DNA from: Maridesulfovibrio sp.
GTDB taxonomy: Bacteria; Desulfobacterota; Desulfovibrionia; Desulfovibrionales; Desulfovibrionaceae
Reading direction: 5' to 3'
Assembly: GCF_963676065.1 (NCBI RefSeq)
Contig: NZ_OY780933.1
Span: 2,830,122-2,894,121, forward strand
Length of the DNA stretch: 64,000 bases
Shown here: piece by piece, positions 56,533 to 64,000 of the stretch
Position numbering within the stretch: position 1 is the stretch's first letter
Layout of the letters: each line of letters starts with the position of its first letter
Notes under the pieces: model-generated
Database searches by the model: none
The model's input: only the letters and a program-made list of their open reading frames with translations
What the model was told of the DNA's origin: nothing
Position numbers and translations under genes: made by a program

Positions 56533-57363
56533 ATGAAAAATTTCTCTGTTAACGAAGATCTTTGCGTTCTGTGCGGACTCTGTGCGAAGGATTGCTTTTT
56601 TGGCATAATCGAGCTCGATGAGTACCCGCGACTTACCGACGAAAATAAATGTTTCGCGTGTCAGCACTGTCTGGCGGTCTGTCCTACCGGCGCTATTTCC
56701 ATACTTGGAAATTCTCCTGAAGATTCCACTCCGCTCAAGGGAGCAATGCCGAGTGAAGATGAAGTTGCCATGCTGATCAAAGGCCGCCGTTCTGTTCGAT
56801 CCTACAAGCAGGAACCTTTGGCTCCCGAAAGAATTCAAAAACTGCTCGATACTGCATGGCATGCTCCTACCGGAGTGAATACGCAATGTGTTCACATTAC
56901 ACTTGTTGATGACCCGGAATCGGTTAAAAATTTAAGTGACGAAATATTCAGCCGTCTTGAAGAAGCTTTGGAAAATGGAATTTCTGAAATTTCTTATGTT
57001 GAAGAGCTTTTCAGAATGGCCTGTCGGCGGAAAAAGGAAGAGGGGGTGGATATACTTTTTCGAGGTGCTCCCCACTTCGTCCTCGTTTCCGCACCGCGCA
57101 CCTTTCCCAGCGGGCCGGCGGATATGGCCATTTTCCTTTCGTATTTCGAACTCATGGCCCAGTCCATGGGAATAGGTACGCTCTGGAATGGTATACTAAA
57201 AAGGGTAGTCGAATCCGTGCTGCCGGACCTGAAAGGTAAACTAGGCATCCCGGAAGATCATGATCTGGGCTACGCCATGCTTTTCGGCGAACCTGAATTC
57301 AAATATCAGCGCACAGTTGAGCGCGCCCCTGCCCGAGTGCGACGGGTAAAGTGGAAAAGTTGA
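56533..57363 (+). CDS. Ferredoxin-nitroreductase fusion
   Basis: A 276-residue protein with an N-terminal 2x[4Fe-4S] ferredoxin domain (CVLCGLCAKDC, about 11-21; CFACQHCLAVCP, about 41-52) and a nitroreductase domain (RRSVRSYKQEPL, about 84-95; TGVNTQCV; DMAIFLSYFELMAQSMGIGTLW). The nitroreductase part should bind FMN, fed by the ferredoxin clusters. The substrate is unknown. It ends a three-gene redox set and is followed by a terminator. Confidence 0.94.
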   Translation: MKNFSVNEDLCVLCGLCAKDCFFGIIELDEYPRLTDENKCFACQHCLAVCPTGAISILGNSPEDSTPLKGAMPSEDEVAMLIKGRRSVRSYKQEPLAPERIQKLLDTAWHAPTGVNTQCVHITLVDDPESVKNLSDEIFSRLEEALENGISEISYVEELFRMACRRKKEEGVDILFRGAPHFVLVSAPRTFPSGPADMAIFLSYFELMAQSMGIGTLWNGILKRVVESVLPDLKGKLGIPEDHDLGYAMLFGEPEFKYQRTVERAPARVRRVKWKS

Positions 57364-57370
57364 TATCCGA

Positions 57371-57403
57371 GCCCGGCATTTTATTTTAAATGCCGGGCTT
57401 TTT
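57371..57403 (+). terminator. Intrinsic terminator after the nitroreductase gene
   Basis: An 11-bp perfect stem (GCCCGGCATTT at 57371-57381, AAATGCCGGGC at 57388-57398), loop TATTTT, followed by five T. Confidence 0.95.
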
Positions 57404-57438
57404 ATTGCTCTTCGTCTTTAAAAGAGTATTATAAAATA

Positions 57439-58176
57439 ATGGTAAATCAGCAAAATAATTTATGGACAGTGCGCTATATGGTGATTGCGGTGCTTACCAT
57501 TCTGGCTTTGCAGTCCTGCATTGTTGTAGTGCATGAGTTTACGCACAGCACTATGGCTTTTCTGCTGGGTGAGATGAAAAGTCCGCTGGATATAATCTGG
57601 GGCAATCCCATTATGATGACCGGATGGGATGAAGGTGTCCATTACACGGATATTTTCGCGCAAGGTCATTTTTGGCAAGGAGCGGTGATAGGATTCAGCC
57701 CGCTGATTATGCATTCCATTGTGACCGGTATATGTCTTTATCTGATGAATACCGGAAAGCTGCTCAACAGGTGGATATATCATGTGATTTACTGGCTGGC
57801 TGTAGTGAATCTTATGGAATTGGTGGCCTATGTCTACATGCGCGCTTTTGCGGATAGCGGAGATGTTGGACGATTCAATCAGGGAATGCACTTATCGCCG
57901 TGGTGGGTTTTTCTGATAGGCGGTACGTTTGTTACCCTGCTGCTGCGGATTCTTTTTCATAACTCCCTGCCCAGACTTCAGATGTTTTTTGCTCTTGGAA
58001 ATATTACATGCGCCCGGGCAATGCTCGTGCTCAGCTCCTTTACTATCTTCCTGTGGGGTAGCGGCATACGGGTGATGGCCTATGTGGACGGCCCTGCGAA
58101 GCTTTTCGGGGTGGGCGGAGTCATAATTTTTTTACAGACGCTTTATGTTTTCAGACCGCGTTCTTCCTCGGCATAA
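57439..58176 (+). CDS. Membrane protein with HEFTH motif (M50-like?)
   Basis: A 245-residue protein with six or so hydrophobic segments. The first helix (about 12-31) runs directly into VVVHEFTHSTMAFLLGE, which contains H32-E33-x2-H36. HExxH in a membrane segment followed by 'xxAxxLxG' is the pattern of site-2-type (M50) metalloproteases. A second metal ligand motif (NPxxD-like) is not evident; NPIMMTGWDEG (about 56-66) is the nearest. It may be a degenerate or a novel family. It is a single gene with a weak ribosome site. Confidence 0.55.
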   Translation: MVNQQNNLWTVRYMVIAVLTILALQSCIVVVHEFTHSTMAFLLGEMKSPLDIIWGNPIMMTGWDEGVHYTDIFAQGHFWQGAVIGFSPLIMHSIVTGICLYLMNTGKLLNRWIYHVIYWLAVVNLMELVAYVYMRAFADSGDVGRFNQGMHLSPWWVFLIGGTFVTLLLRILFHNSLPRLQMFFALGNITCARAMLVLSSFTIFLWGSGIRVMAYVDGPAKLFGVGGVIIFLQTLYVFRPRSSSA

Positions 58177-58310
58177 ATCAAACCAAATCTGATATCCTCA
58201 CTCCCGCATAGCTTGGACGGACTTTGTCAAGCTTTTGCAGGTCCGCTTGATCCTTAAAATAAATAATTAGCGAAAGGTCGATTAATTATTAGATTTTAAG
58301 GAGAAAGAAA

Positions 58311-58715
58311 TTGAAAAAAATTAAATTGTTACGTGTTGAACGGGGAAATGAAGCCACGCTTGGCGTGATCGTCGTCGCAGGTAAAGCCGTGTGCTGGACT
58401 CTTGAAGAGCCGTGGAGAAACAACAAGGCGGATATTTCCTGCGTACCCGAGGGGAAGTATCCATTGAAACTTGAGTTTTCCCCCTCCAAGGGCCGGCAGT
58501 TATGGACGATCAAAGATGTGCCGGGTCGTTCGTATGTACGCATCCACACCGGAAATACGGTTGATGATACAGAGGGGTGTCCGTTGACTGGAACGCGTCC
58601 CGGATATTTGAACGGGAAAAGGGCGGTTCTCGGCAGCAGGGAAGGATTTAAGGACTTTATGGCTGTCATGTCCGGCTCAGGGAAAGCCGAGATTGAGATT
58701 AAATCATTCGGTTAA
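58311..58715 (+). CDS. DUF5675 protein
   Basis: A 134-residue soluble protein matching DUF5675: RGNEATLGVIVVAGKAVCWTLEEPW, CVPEGKYPLKLEFSPSKG, and VRIHTGNTVDDTEGCPLTG. These His, Asp and Cys residues (RIHTGN, EGC) are conserved in the family, and some members are phage-encoded. No phage genes are near. The start is TTG 58311, with AAGGAG about 7 bases upstream. Function unknown. Confidence 0.85.
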   Translation: MKKIKLLRVERGNEATLGVIVVAGKAVCWTLEEPWRNNKADISCVPEGKYPLKLEFSPSKGRQLWTIKDVPGRSYVRIHTGNTVDDTEGCPLTGTRPGYLNGKRAVLGSREGFKDFMAVMSGSGKAEIEIKSFG

Positions 58716-58782
58716 GGGCGCTGTGTCCGGTATGGCATGAGCCCAACGTTTTAAGACTTTGAGGCGTATGCAGAACTAAAGA

Positions 58783-58820
58783 TAAACCTCCTGTTTCGAA
58801 ATACGGAACAGGAGGTTTAT
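58783..58820. terminator. Bidirectional terminator between convergent genes
   Basis: A 13-bp perfect stem (TAAACCTCCTGTT at 58783-58795, AACAGGAGGTTTA at 58807-58819). It lies between DUF5675 (plus) and the DUF6125-type gene (minus). Confidence 0.8.
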
Positions 58821-58829
58821 TGATTCTAT

Positions 58830-59540
58830 TTACTCCGCGATGGTGAATTTCCACGCGCAGACCCATTCATCGGGGTGTTCATCCGGTGGGCAGCCGATAC
58901 ATTCACAGCGCAGCCTGGAATCTATTTCCTTAGCAAATCCTGTATATTCAGTAATTCCGCCTGATTTGCATGGATAATCTGCCAGACCTTTACGTTTTCT
59001 GGCGGACTGGACCCGGCATTCAGTCATGCGGAAGATTACGGAATTATCGGTTTCCTCGAGGAATTCCCAACTGTTAAGATGTGCGTACATACGCACGCCA
59101 AGTGCGGATTTTAAAGCCTGAATCCCGCCGTTTTCAGGCAGGCTCAGTATGTCTTTTGCCCGTCTTGCTTCCAGTGGCGAAAAGCGTGACCAGCAGGAAT
59201 CATTCACCCGTTTGGCGGTAACCATATCCGTCTGTCCTTCAATGGCCTGAAACCAGACTCCATCCGCCGCTAGCCATGCTGAGCGCAGGGCCATACCTAT
59301 TTTATCAAGTTTTTCCTGATCAACACCAGAAAGCAGATCCTGCGGGCGGAGTCCCAATGCCCGGCCAAGCTTGCCGGAAAGAATAGTGAAGAAACGGTCG
59401 CCAGCTTCTTTTTCCGCATCAAGGGCAGCCTCAAGGCCGAGCTGATGTACACTTTCGGCTAACCAAAGTCCGTAGTGGGCGGAAAGCTGGCGGATTATTT
59501 CTGTTATGTCTTCAGCTGCTGTGGGTTTGGATTCATTCAT
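58830..59540 (-). CDS. DUF6125-type cysteine-rich protein
   Basis: A 236-residue soluble protein. The N-terminal two thirds are helical (ITEIIRQLSAHYGLWLAESV; LRSAWLAADGVWFQAIEGQT). The C-terminal third carries about six conserved cysteines (MTECRVQ, YPCKSGG, RCECIGCPPDEHP, VCAWKF). This matches proteins labelled DUF6125 in anaerobes, as far as I recall. The cysteines may bind a metal or Fe-S cluster. The start is ATG 59540, with GGAG about 12 bases upstream; ATG 59555 is an alternative. Single gene; function unknown. Confidence 0.7.
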   Translation of the reverse strand: MNESKPTAAEDITEIIRQLSAHYGLWLAESVHQLGLEAALDAEKEAGDRFFTILSGKLGRALGLRPQDLLSGVDQEKLDKIGMALRSAWLAADGVWFQAIEGQTDMVTAKRVNDSCWSRFSPLEARRAKDILSLPENGGIQALKSALGVRMYAHLNSWEFLEETDNSVIFRMTECRVQSARKRKGLADYPCKSGGITEYTGFAKEIDSRLRCECIGCPPDEHPDEWVCAWKFTIAE

Positions 59541-59597
59541 GTGGCTCAACTCCATGACCAACGCATCCCGCAGACGTGAGATGGGGCGGTTGTGCTG

Positions 59598-60620
59598 TTA
59601 AATATTACGTTCTTTAAGTCCGAGTACTTCTTGAATTTCAGGCTGTTGCAGATTTTCTTTAGTGATCAAATGCACTTCAGTTGTGGTTTCGGGGGGAATG
59701 CTTTTTCCTTTGGCCGCCATTACTGCTTGATCTATAGCAATCTTACCGATTTTGTAAGGGTCCTGAGCTATACCGGCTGAAATGATTCCCTGCTGGATAT
59801 CTTTCACCATATTCGGGTCGGGGTTGAAAGCAACAAAAGTAATCCCTTTCATCATGTCCATTTCTTTGAGATTTTTAAGCAGTGTTTCGCAGCTGCTTTC
59901 GTTCATCCCGATCACGGCATCGGTTTTTACATTCATTTTATGGTTGAGTTTACCGCGCCACATGGCAATATGAATCTTGGATTTGTTTCTTTTTTCGTTT
60001 TCATCAAGGTAAAAGGATTTAGCGATCTTAATTTGTGATCCGGATTTGTCTAATTGATGTTTGAATCCTTTGATTCTGCTGAGAACAGGAGAGTTTCCCC
60101 GCTCGAACATACCAAGAAGCACTGAACCTTTGCCGTCCAGTTTTTCGTTTAAGTACTTAGCGGCCAGTATTCCTCCCTGAAAATTATTGGAATGGACATA
60201 GCCTGAGTTCTTGCCAAACGAAATTCCGGAAACCATCTGAATTACAGGTATTCCTTCCTTTAAGGCATTATTTATGGACGTTTTCATTTTTAGACTGTGT
60301 ATCGGGGAAATGACGATGGCATCAACATGATTCTCGATGCACCATTCTATTTTTCTCTGCTGCTCTTTAAGGTTGTCTTCGACGTTCGGCGCTATCCAGA
60401 GTATCTTGACATTTCCGTTATCAATCGCTGCCTGTGTGGCCCCTTTTTTCAGCAATTTCCAGAAATCAAGATCGCCTCGCTCAGGAATCACCGCGATGCG
60501 AAATTTTTGGGTGACAATGCAGTTCGAGGCTTTCGTCTGTTGTGGAATGCAGAAGATTGAGATCAGTAAAAATGCAATAATCAGGAATTTATTAAGAGCT
60601 GAGTCGCTATAAAGTATCAT
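59598..60620 (-). CDS. Orphan periplasmic sugar-binding-type protein
   Basis: A 340-residue protein with a signal peptide (about 1-30, ending QTKAS) and the Peripla_BP_4 fold: FRIAVIPERGDLDFWKLLKKG, DAIVISPIHS, PVIQMVSGIS, VLLGMFERGNSPVLSRIKGF, VIGMNESSCETL and GIAQDPYKIGKIAIDQAV. This places it with ribose/TorT/LuxP-like binding proteins. No ABC permease or ATPase lies beside it, so it may serve a sensor kinase or chemoreceptor. ATG 60620 has AAGGAG about 7 bases upstream. A longer frame to 60728 is unlikely. Confidence 0.85.
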   Translation of the reverse strand: MILYSDSALNKFLIIAFLLISIFCIPQQTKASNCIVTQKFRIAVIPERGDLDFWKLLKKGATQAAIDNGNVKILWIAPNVEDNLKEQQRKIEWCIENHVDAIVISPIHSLKMKTSINNALKEGIPVIQMVSGISFGKNSGYVHSNNFQGGILAAKYLNEKLDGKGSVLLGMFERGNSPVLSRIKGFKHQLDKSGSQIKIAKSFYLDENEKRNKSKIHIAMWRGKLNHKMNVKTDAVIGMNESSCETLLKNLKEMDMMKGITFVAFNPDPNMVKDIQQGIISAGIAQDPYKIGKIAIDQAVMAAKGKSIPPETTTEVHLITKENLQQPEIQEVLGLKERNI

Positions 60621-60760
60621 TCTATCTCCTTCAAGTTTGGAAATTTTGACTGCGAGTGTATCTTTAGCGATGCGAGAATTCAAGGATAGTAGTAAAATTG
60701 TCCGTATTGCATAAAAGCAAATGTACAATTATAAGCTGATGGTGAATATTGCCGGGATAT

Positions 60761-60798
60761 ACAAAAGCCGCCTTGTATATTCAAAGCGGCTTTTGTCT
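60761..60798. terminator. Bidirectional-looking terminator
   Basis: An 11-bp perfect stem (ACAAAAGCCGC at 60761-60771, GCGGCTTTTGT at 60786-60796). The T-rich arm on the minus strand would end the DUF6506 transcript. Confidence 0.75.
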
Positions 60799-60855
60799 TG
60801 TTACTTATCTTGAAAACAGGAATAAAACAGTGTGGATTTATTTCCGGTGGGAAAT

Positions 60856-61164
60856 TTAATTGAAAAGTTTATCCCCGCTTACATTGCCGAGCCCGGGGTG
60901 AATATCAAAACGAACCGCGCCGACAGGAACATCCACAGCGGCAGCAATTTTAGCTGTTCCAACAGCGCCGAAGCCACCACAAAGCTCAATGGCTCCGATG
61001 CCTTCTTTTTCCACCAGATCACGGGCTACAGATTCGGCCTGCTCATAGTTGCTTACGCCGATGGTCAACACTTCGACTGCTTCTGAGCGAACCCAGCTTC
61101 TATGTTTTTCGGGATCAGCATTAGGGGCAACGAAAATGAATGCCGCTTTTAATACATTACTCAT
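60856..61164 (-). CDS. DUF6506 small protein
   Basis: A 102-residue soluble protein with FIFVAPNADPEKHRSWV, a VLTIGVSNYEQAESVARDLVEKEGIGAIELCGGFG core, and ALAVRFDIHPG-like ending (VGAVRFDIHPG). The pattern resembles DUF6506. The IELCGGFG and VGAVRFDIHPG segments are TIM-barrel-like half-motifs. AGG lies about 9 bases before the ATG. It lies alone between the terminator and an AT-rich gap. Function unknown. Confidence 0.75.
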   Translation of the reverse strand: MSNVLKAAFIFVAPNADPEKHRSWVRSEAVEVLTIGVSNYEQAESVARDLVEKEGIGAIELCGGFGAVGTAKIAAAVDVPVGAVRFDIHPGLGNVSGDKLFN

Positions 61165-61403
61165 AAATTACCTACTATGTCTTTTAATGTTAAAAAAAAG
61201 CTTTATGATTCATGAATATAAAATTTTGAATTATGCGAGTCGATATGGTTATTTAAAGGCTAAGAATAATGGTGGTAGTTTAAATTTAATAAAAAGTACA
61301 GTGCTACTGACGAATAAAATGGACTGTAGCCTAATTGTCAGGCAATTGAGGTGCTTAATAAAAATAATGGTCAGTGAGGGTCTGCTGATACCTGATCATA
61401 TGC
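61165..61403. other. AT-rich intergenic region
   Basis: This 239-base, AT-rich space upstream of the DUF6506 gene probably holds its promoter. An open frame on the plus strand passes through it but overlaps both neighbours and shows no gene-like features. No repeat, RNA or operator is recognisable. Confidence 0.5.
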
Positions 61404-62648
61404 CTAGAAATAATATTTCATATAGATTCCACCATAGTCTCCTATTGATCCAAACTCACTGCGGGGAATATTTGGAGTTGCTTGGGACGGTTCTTCGCCG
61501 GCGGTAATAGCCCAGAACAATTGAACATCAATGTTGTCCGTCACCGAGATATCAAGCAGAGGCCTCGCAAAGACAGAACCGTCCAGAATATTCCAGAATG
61601 AGAGTAACTTAAGTTCAACTAGCGGAGTAATGGCATAAGAAGGTCCGAAAAGAAGGTAATGCTGGCCGTAAAATGCGTTTAAGCCATCATTGTTTGCTGC
61701 GGAGTCTTTAACTTTCAGATATTTGTCAGGATCGTTTTCTCCAGCACCGTTATATAAATACTCCACAATAAAATTGATACCATTTTCAAAACGATACCAG
61801 GCTTCAATTCCACCGACGACAAAGGAAGAGTGTATATCTCCACCTTCCTGATTTACGTCTTTACCAACATAAAATACGACCTCGCTTTTTAAGCCCAGCT
61901 CACCGATATCTGTCGCAAATCCTCCGCCGATCATGGGCCGTTCACGCAGTACCCCGGTAACACCCAGTATATCAAAACCATTTATGTTTTGTGAAAAATT
62001 GACAAGATAACTGTTGTTTTCAACGCCATCACCTAGAATAACACTACCGCCTAACTGGCCCCCCAGATCAAAATAGTGAGTGGCGCGTATGGCATCGACG
62101 CCGGAACGGGTTTCGGTATCAAGTGCTTCCGGTGAAAACGGTTCAACAACATCAAGAGGTGAAAATAATGACATCCGTCCGTATCCGATCGCCTGTCTTC
62201 CGACAGTCAGCTCTCCATTGTCAAAATTTTTTCTGATAAGCAGTCTGTCAATGTCCAGCTTATCTTCGGAATATTTATCGGTAAAAATTGTCGATTCCAG
62301 TTTAACAATGCGGTTTACCGATTTATGAGTGAAAGGATCAAATCCCGATAGAGGATTTTCGGAATATATTAAATTGTTCTCGGCAGACACTTCAAATTCA
62401 AACTCACTGATTTCGCCCGTAAGGTCGACACGTTGCTGGTTGGAAGTGGTAAAACCGGAAGGGATGCCCGCCAAAGGAGAGGGTTGCATGACTATATTGA
62501 GGGATTTCGCATAGCCGCTTACTTCGATATTATTAAATAATGCTTCGCAATAACCGTCTACGGGTACCAAAATAAACAATAGATAAAAAAAGACAATCCA
62601 TGATTTTATCAGGTAGCGGGGCTTTGTTAACGATTGCAAATCAATCAT
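61404..62648 (-). CDS. Outer-membrane beta-barrel protein
   Basis: A 414-residue protein with a signal peptide (basic KPRYLIK, hydrophobic run, cleavage near YCEA, about 34), then amphipathic beta strands (GGSVILGDGVENNSYLVNF; ELGLKSEVVFYVGKD; SSFVVGGIEAWYRF) and a terminal aromatic MKYYF, the usual barrel-insertion signal. The size and strand count fit a roughly 16-18-strand porin-like channel. Its ATG overlaps the ABC ATPase stop by 8 bases (ATGATTGA), so it is coupled to that transporter. Substrate unknown. Confidence 0.8.
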   Translation of the reverse strand: MIDLQSLTKPRYLIKSWIVFFYLLFILVPVDGYCEALFNNIEVSGYAKSLNIVMQPSPLAGIPSGFTTSNQQRVDLTGEISEFEFEVSAENNLIYSENPLSGFDPFTHKSVNRIVKLESTIFTDKYSEDKLDIDRLLIRKNFDNGELTVGRQAIGYGRMSLFSPLDVVEPFSPEALDTETRSGVDAIRATHYFDLGGQLGGSVILGDGVENNSYLVNFSQNINGFDILGVTGVLRERPMIGGGFATDIGELGLKSEVVFYVGKDVNQEGGDIHSSFVVGGIEAWYRFENGINFIVEYLYNGAGENDPDKYLKVKDSAANNDGLNAFYGQHYLLFGPSYAITPLVELKLLSFWNILDGSVFARPLLDISVTDNIDVQLFWAITAGEEPSQATPNIPRSEFGSIGDYGGIYMKYYF

Positions 62649-63327
62649 GGGAGTCACTGCTCTTGAGCCGTCCATCCTGCAAAAGAATAGTACGTTTTGA
62701 GTAATCCATAACCATTGGGTCATGTGAGCTGGCGACGATAGAAATTCCTTTTCTGTTGTTCAGGTCAAGGAACAATTCAAGCAGGTCGGAACTGGTTTTG
62801 GAGTCAAGACTGGCAGTTGGTTCGTCGGCAAGAATCAATTTCGGGTTAGGAGCCAAAGCCCGTGCGATAGCGACTCTTTGTTGTTGTCCACCTGATAACT
62901 CTTTAGGCATTCTGTTCTGCAGACCATTTAACCCCAGCTCCTGAAACACTGAATCCACAATTATTCGCCGTTCCTTCTTAGGGACTTTTTGCAACAATAA
63001 AACATACTCGGCATTTTCGGCAGCAGTCAGGACGGGGATCAGGTTATGATCCTGAAAGATAAAACCAATAGATCTTAAACGAAATTCTGCAAGATCTTTA
63101 GGTCTGGCTTGATCAATGCTGTATCCGTCCACGTTTATAGTTCCAGCTGTCGGCTGATCAAGTCCTCCCATCAAGTTCAGCAGTGTTGTTTTGCCACTGC
63201 CGGAAGGACCCGCAAGAACGGCAAATTCTGTTTTTTCAATTTCAAGGTCAAGATCACATACCGCATGGACAACTTGTTCACCGAATGTGTATGTTTTTGA
63301 TAAATTCTTGATTTCTATCAGGCTCAT
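62641..63327 (-). CDS. ABC transporter ATPase (LolD/MacB class)
   Basis: A 228-residue ATP-binding subunit. Walker A is GPSGSGKT (about 40-47), followed by the Q-loop FIFQDHNLIPVLTAAEN, the signature LSGGQQQRVAIARAL (about 140-154), Walker B LILADEPTASLDSKT and the H-switch SSHDP. The GFIFQ and SGGQQQRVAIARAL forms place it in the LolD/MacB/FtsE group. ATG 63327 was chosen over the in-frame ATG 63351. It lies between the FtsX-type permease and the beta-barrel gene in one operon. Confidence 0.93.
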   Translation of the reverse strand: MSLIEIKNLSKTYTFGEQVVHAVCDLDLEIEKTEFAVLAGPSGSGKTTLLNLMGGLDQPTAGTINVDGYSIDQARPKDLAEFRLRSIGFIFQDHNLIPVLTAAENAEYVLLLQKVPKKERRIIVDSVFQELGLNGLQNRMPKELSGGQQQRVAIARALAPNPKLILADEPTASLDSKTSSDLLELFLDLNNRKGISIVASSHDPMVMDYSKRTILLQDGRLKSSDSHD

Positions 63328-63374
63328 TACAGATTCTCTTTTAAGGCACATTAGCCACTTTTAATATCGGTTTC

Positions 63375-64000
63375 TTATATATGCCTAAGCGCTTTTACTG
63401 GTGATATATTTGTAGCTTTCATTGCAGGATAAACTGAAGCGGCCAAACATAAACAAAAAAGATACAGAGCGAATTTGCACATCCATGGAACATCCCATTG
63501 AGCATAAAGTAGAGCGGAAAAGAGTACCCCTCCGAATTCCAGATTAGCCGGTATGAACAAGCGTAAGTCAAATCCATAATGGACCAAATAAAGAGTCGCA
63601 ACAGAGGCAAGCGCGGACCCCAGAACTGTACCCAGGACGCCAAGAAGCAATGCCTCAACCATGATCATTGATCGGAGTTGGTTTGGTGATGTCCCTATTG
63701 CTTTTAGGACTCCGAATTCATAAATGCGCTCCATGACCCCCATAAGCAGGGTATTCATAACACCAACAGTCACGATCATCAGTACGATTATGGAAAGGAA
63801 TTTCATACTTACATAATCCCAACGGATGGCATTATAAAGATTGGGCATGGCCTTTTCCCAGGAAAAAGCTTTTAACTCGAGTCTGGTTTTCAATAAACTA
63901 TTTACCGCAGGAAAAGCCTGCTCTATGATTCCTGCATCATTCAGGACAACAGCCAGTTTATGGGTAGCGCCGGGGACACCAAGCATTGAAGAAGCTTTAG
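63375..64000 (-). CDS. FtsX-family ABC permease, C-terminal part
   Basis: The visible 208 residues lack the N-terminus, which lies beyond base 64000. A membrane helix (FLSIIVLMIVTVGVMNTLLM) precedes the MERIYEFGVLKAIGTSPNQL cytoplasmic loop; then two more segments and an FtsX/MacB/LolC ending, PAMKATNISPVKALRH. The loop and C-terminal motif are diagnostic of the MacB/LolC/E permease group. It is 47 bases ahead of its ATPase, in an operon that ends with the beta-barrel gene. Confidence 0.9.
   Translation of the reverse strand, partial: KASSMLGVPGATHKLAVVLNDAGIIEQAFPAVNSLLKTRLELKAFSWEKAMPNLYNAIRWDYVSMKFLSIIVLMIVTVGVMNTLLMGVMERIYEFGVLKAIGTSPNQLRSMIMVEALLLGVLGTVLGSALASVATLYLVHYGFDLRLFIPANLEFGGVLFSALLYAQWDVPWMCKFALYLFCLCLAASVYPAMKATNISPVKALRHI

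Noticed and set aside
61049-61507. Plus-strand open frame across the gap at 61165-61403
   Set aside because: It overlaps the DUF6506 and barrel genes on the other strand, lacks a ribosome site and has no recognisable domain.
1-64000. CRISPR array, insertion sequence, prophage or in-window selenoprotein
   Set aside because: No direct-repeat/spacer pattern, transposase, integrase or structural phage gene was seen, and no gene showed an in-frame UGA with homology continuing beyond it.

Overview
The window looks like chromosomal backbone DNA of a marine Desulfovibrionaceae bacterium (Desulfovibrio/Maridesulfovibrio-like; Gram-negative, anaerobic). This is an inference from gene order and content: ftsH-folP-cdaA-ybbR-glmM-galU in a row, ATG-overlapped operons, a flavoredoxin-type flavoprotein, ferredoxin-nitroreductase, a minimal SufC/SufB pair, a selenocysteine tRNA, and BamD plus outer-membrane barrel genes. 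No phage integrase, transposase or CRISPR array was seen. Nearly all of the DNA is coding, in short operons closed by clear intrinsic terminators.

Layout: 1-4763 holds the end of a PhoH-type ATPase gene, ybeY, and the arginine genes argF, argG and argH. 4831-4924 (minus) is selC, the UGA-decoding tRNA-Sec. 5120-12779 is an envelope/cofactor block: ftsH, folP, the c-di-AMP synthase cdaA with ybbR and glmM, galU, and a secreted LolA-like protein. priA follows. 15129-16942 (minus) carries an odd WecG/TagA-like plus STAS protein and an Smr-domain protein. 17228-23161 has the SufC/SufB pair, a DUF457 membrane protein, a CBS protein, pcm, a DUF368 (PopT-type) transporter and an Mrp/NBP35 ATPase. 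23340-28462 has pgsA, a coiled-coil protein, ftsB, a TPR protein, a lipoprotein with a Cache-like domain, fbp and tsaD.

28679-34274 has trxA-trxB-bamD, a conserved unknown, a second-type EF-G and a DUF2062 protein. 34476-38586 is a compact cheA-cheR-cheB set. It is followed by DUF190/crcB (minus), a CYTH protein, and the N-degron set clpS-clpA-aat. 44383-51596 has uvrB, a K+ channel with an RCK domain, a divergent NAD-dependent ligase, dapB and a metallophosphoesterase. 52535-55250 is a soluble NarL-type two-component pair. 55572-57363 is a small flavin/iron-sulfur redox cluster. 57439-64000 is more accessory: a membrane protein with an HExxH motif, DUF5675, DUF6125, an orphan periplasmic binding protein, DUF6506, and an ABC permease-ATPase-beta-barrel operon that runs off the right edge.

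The observations most worth checking are the glycosyltransferase-like/STAS fusion, the CheA with tandem MshEN-like motifs, the ligase with substitutions at key residues, the HEFTH membrane protein, and the FtsX-type ABC plus outer-membrane barrel operon. I did not find one clearly new multi-gene system. These are the closest candidates.
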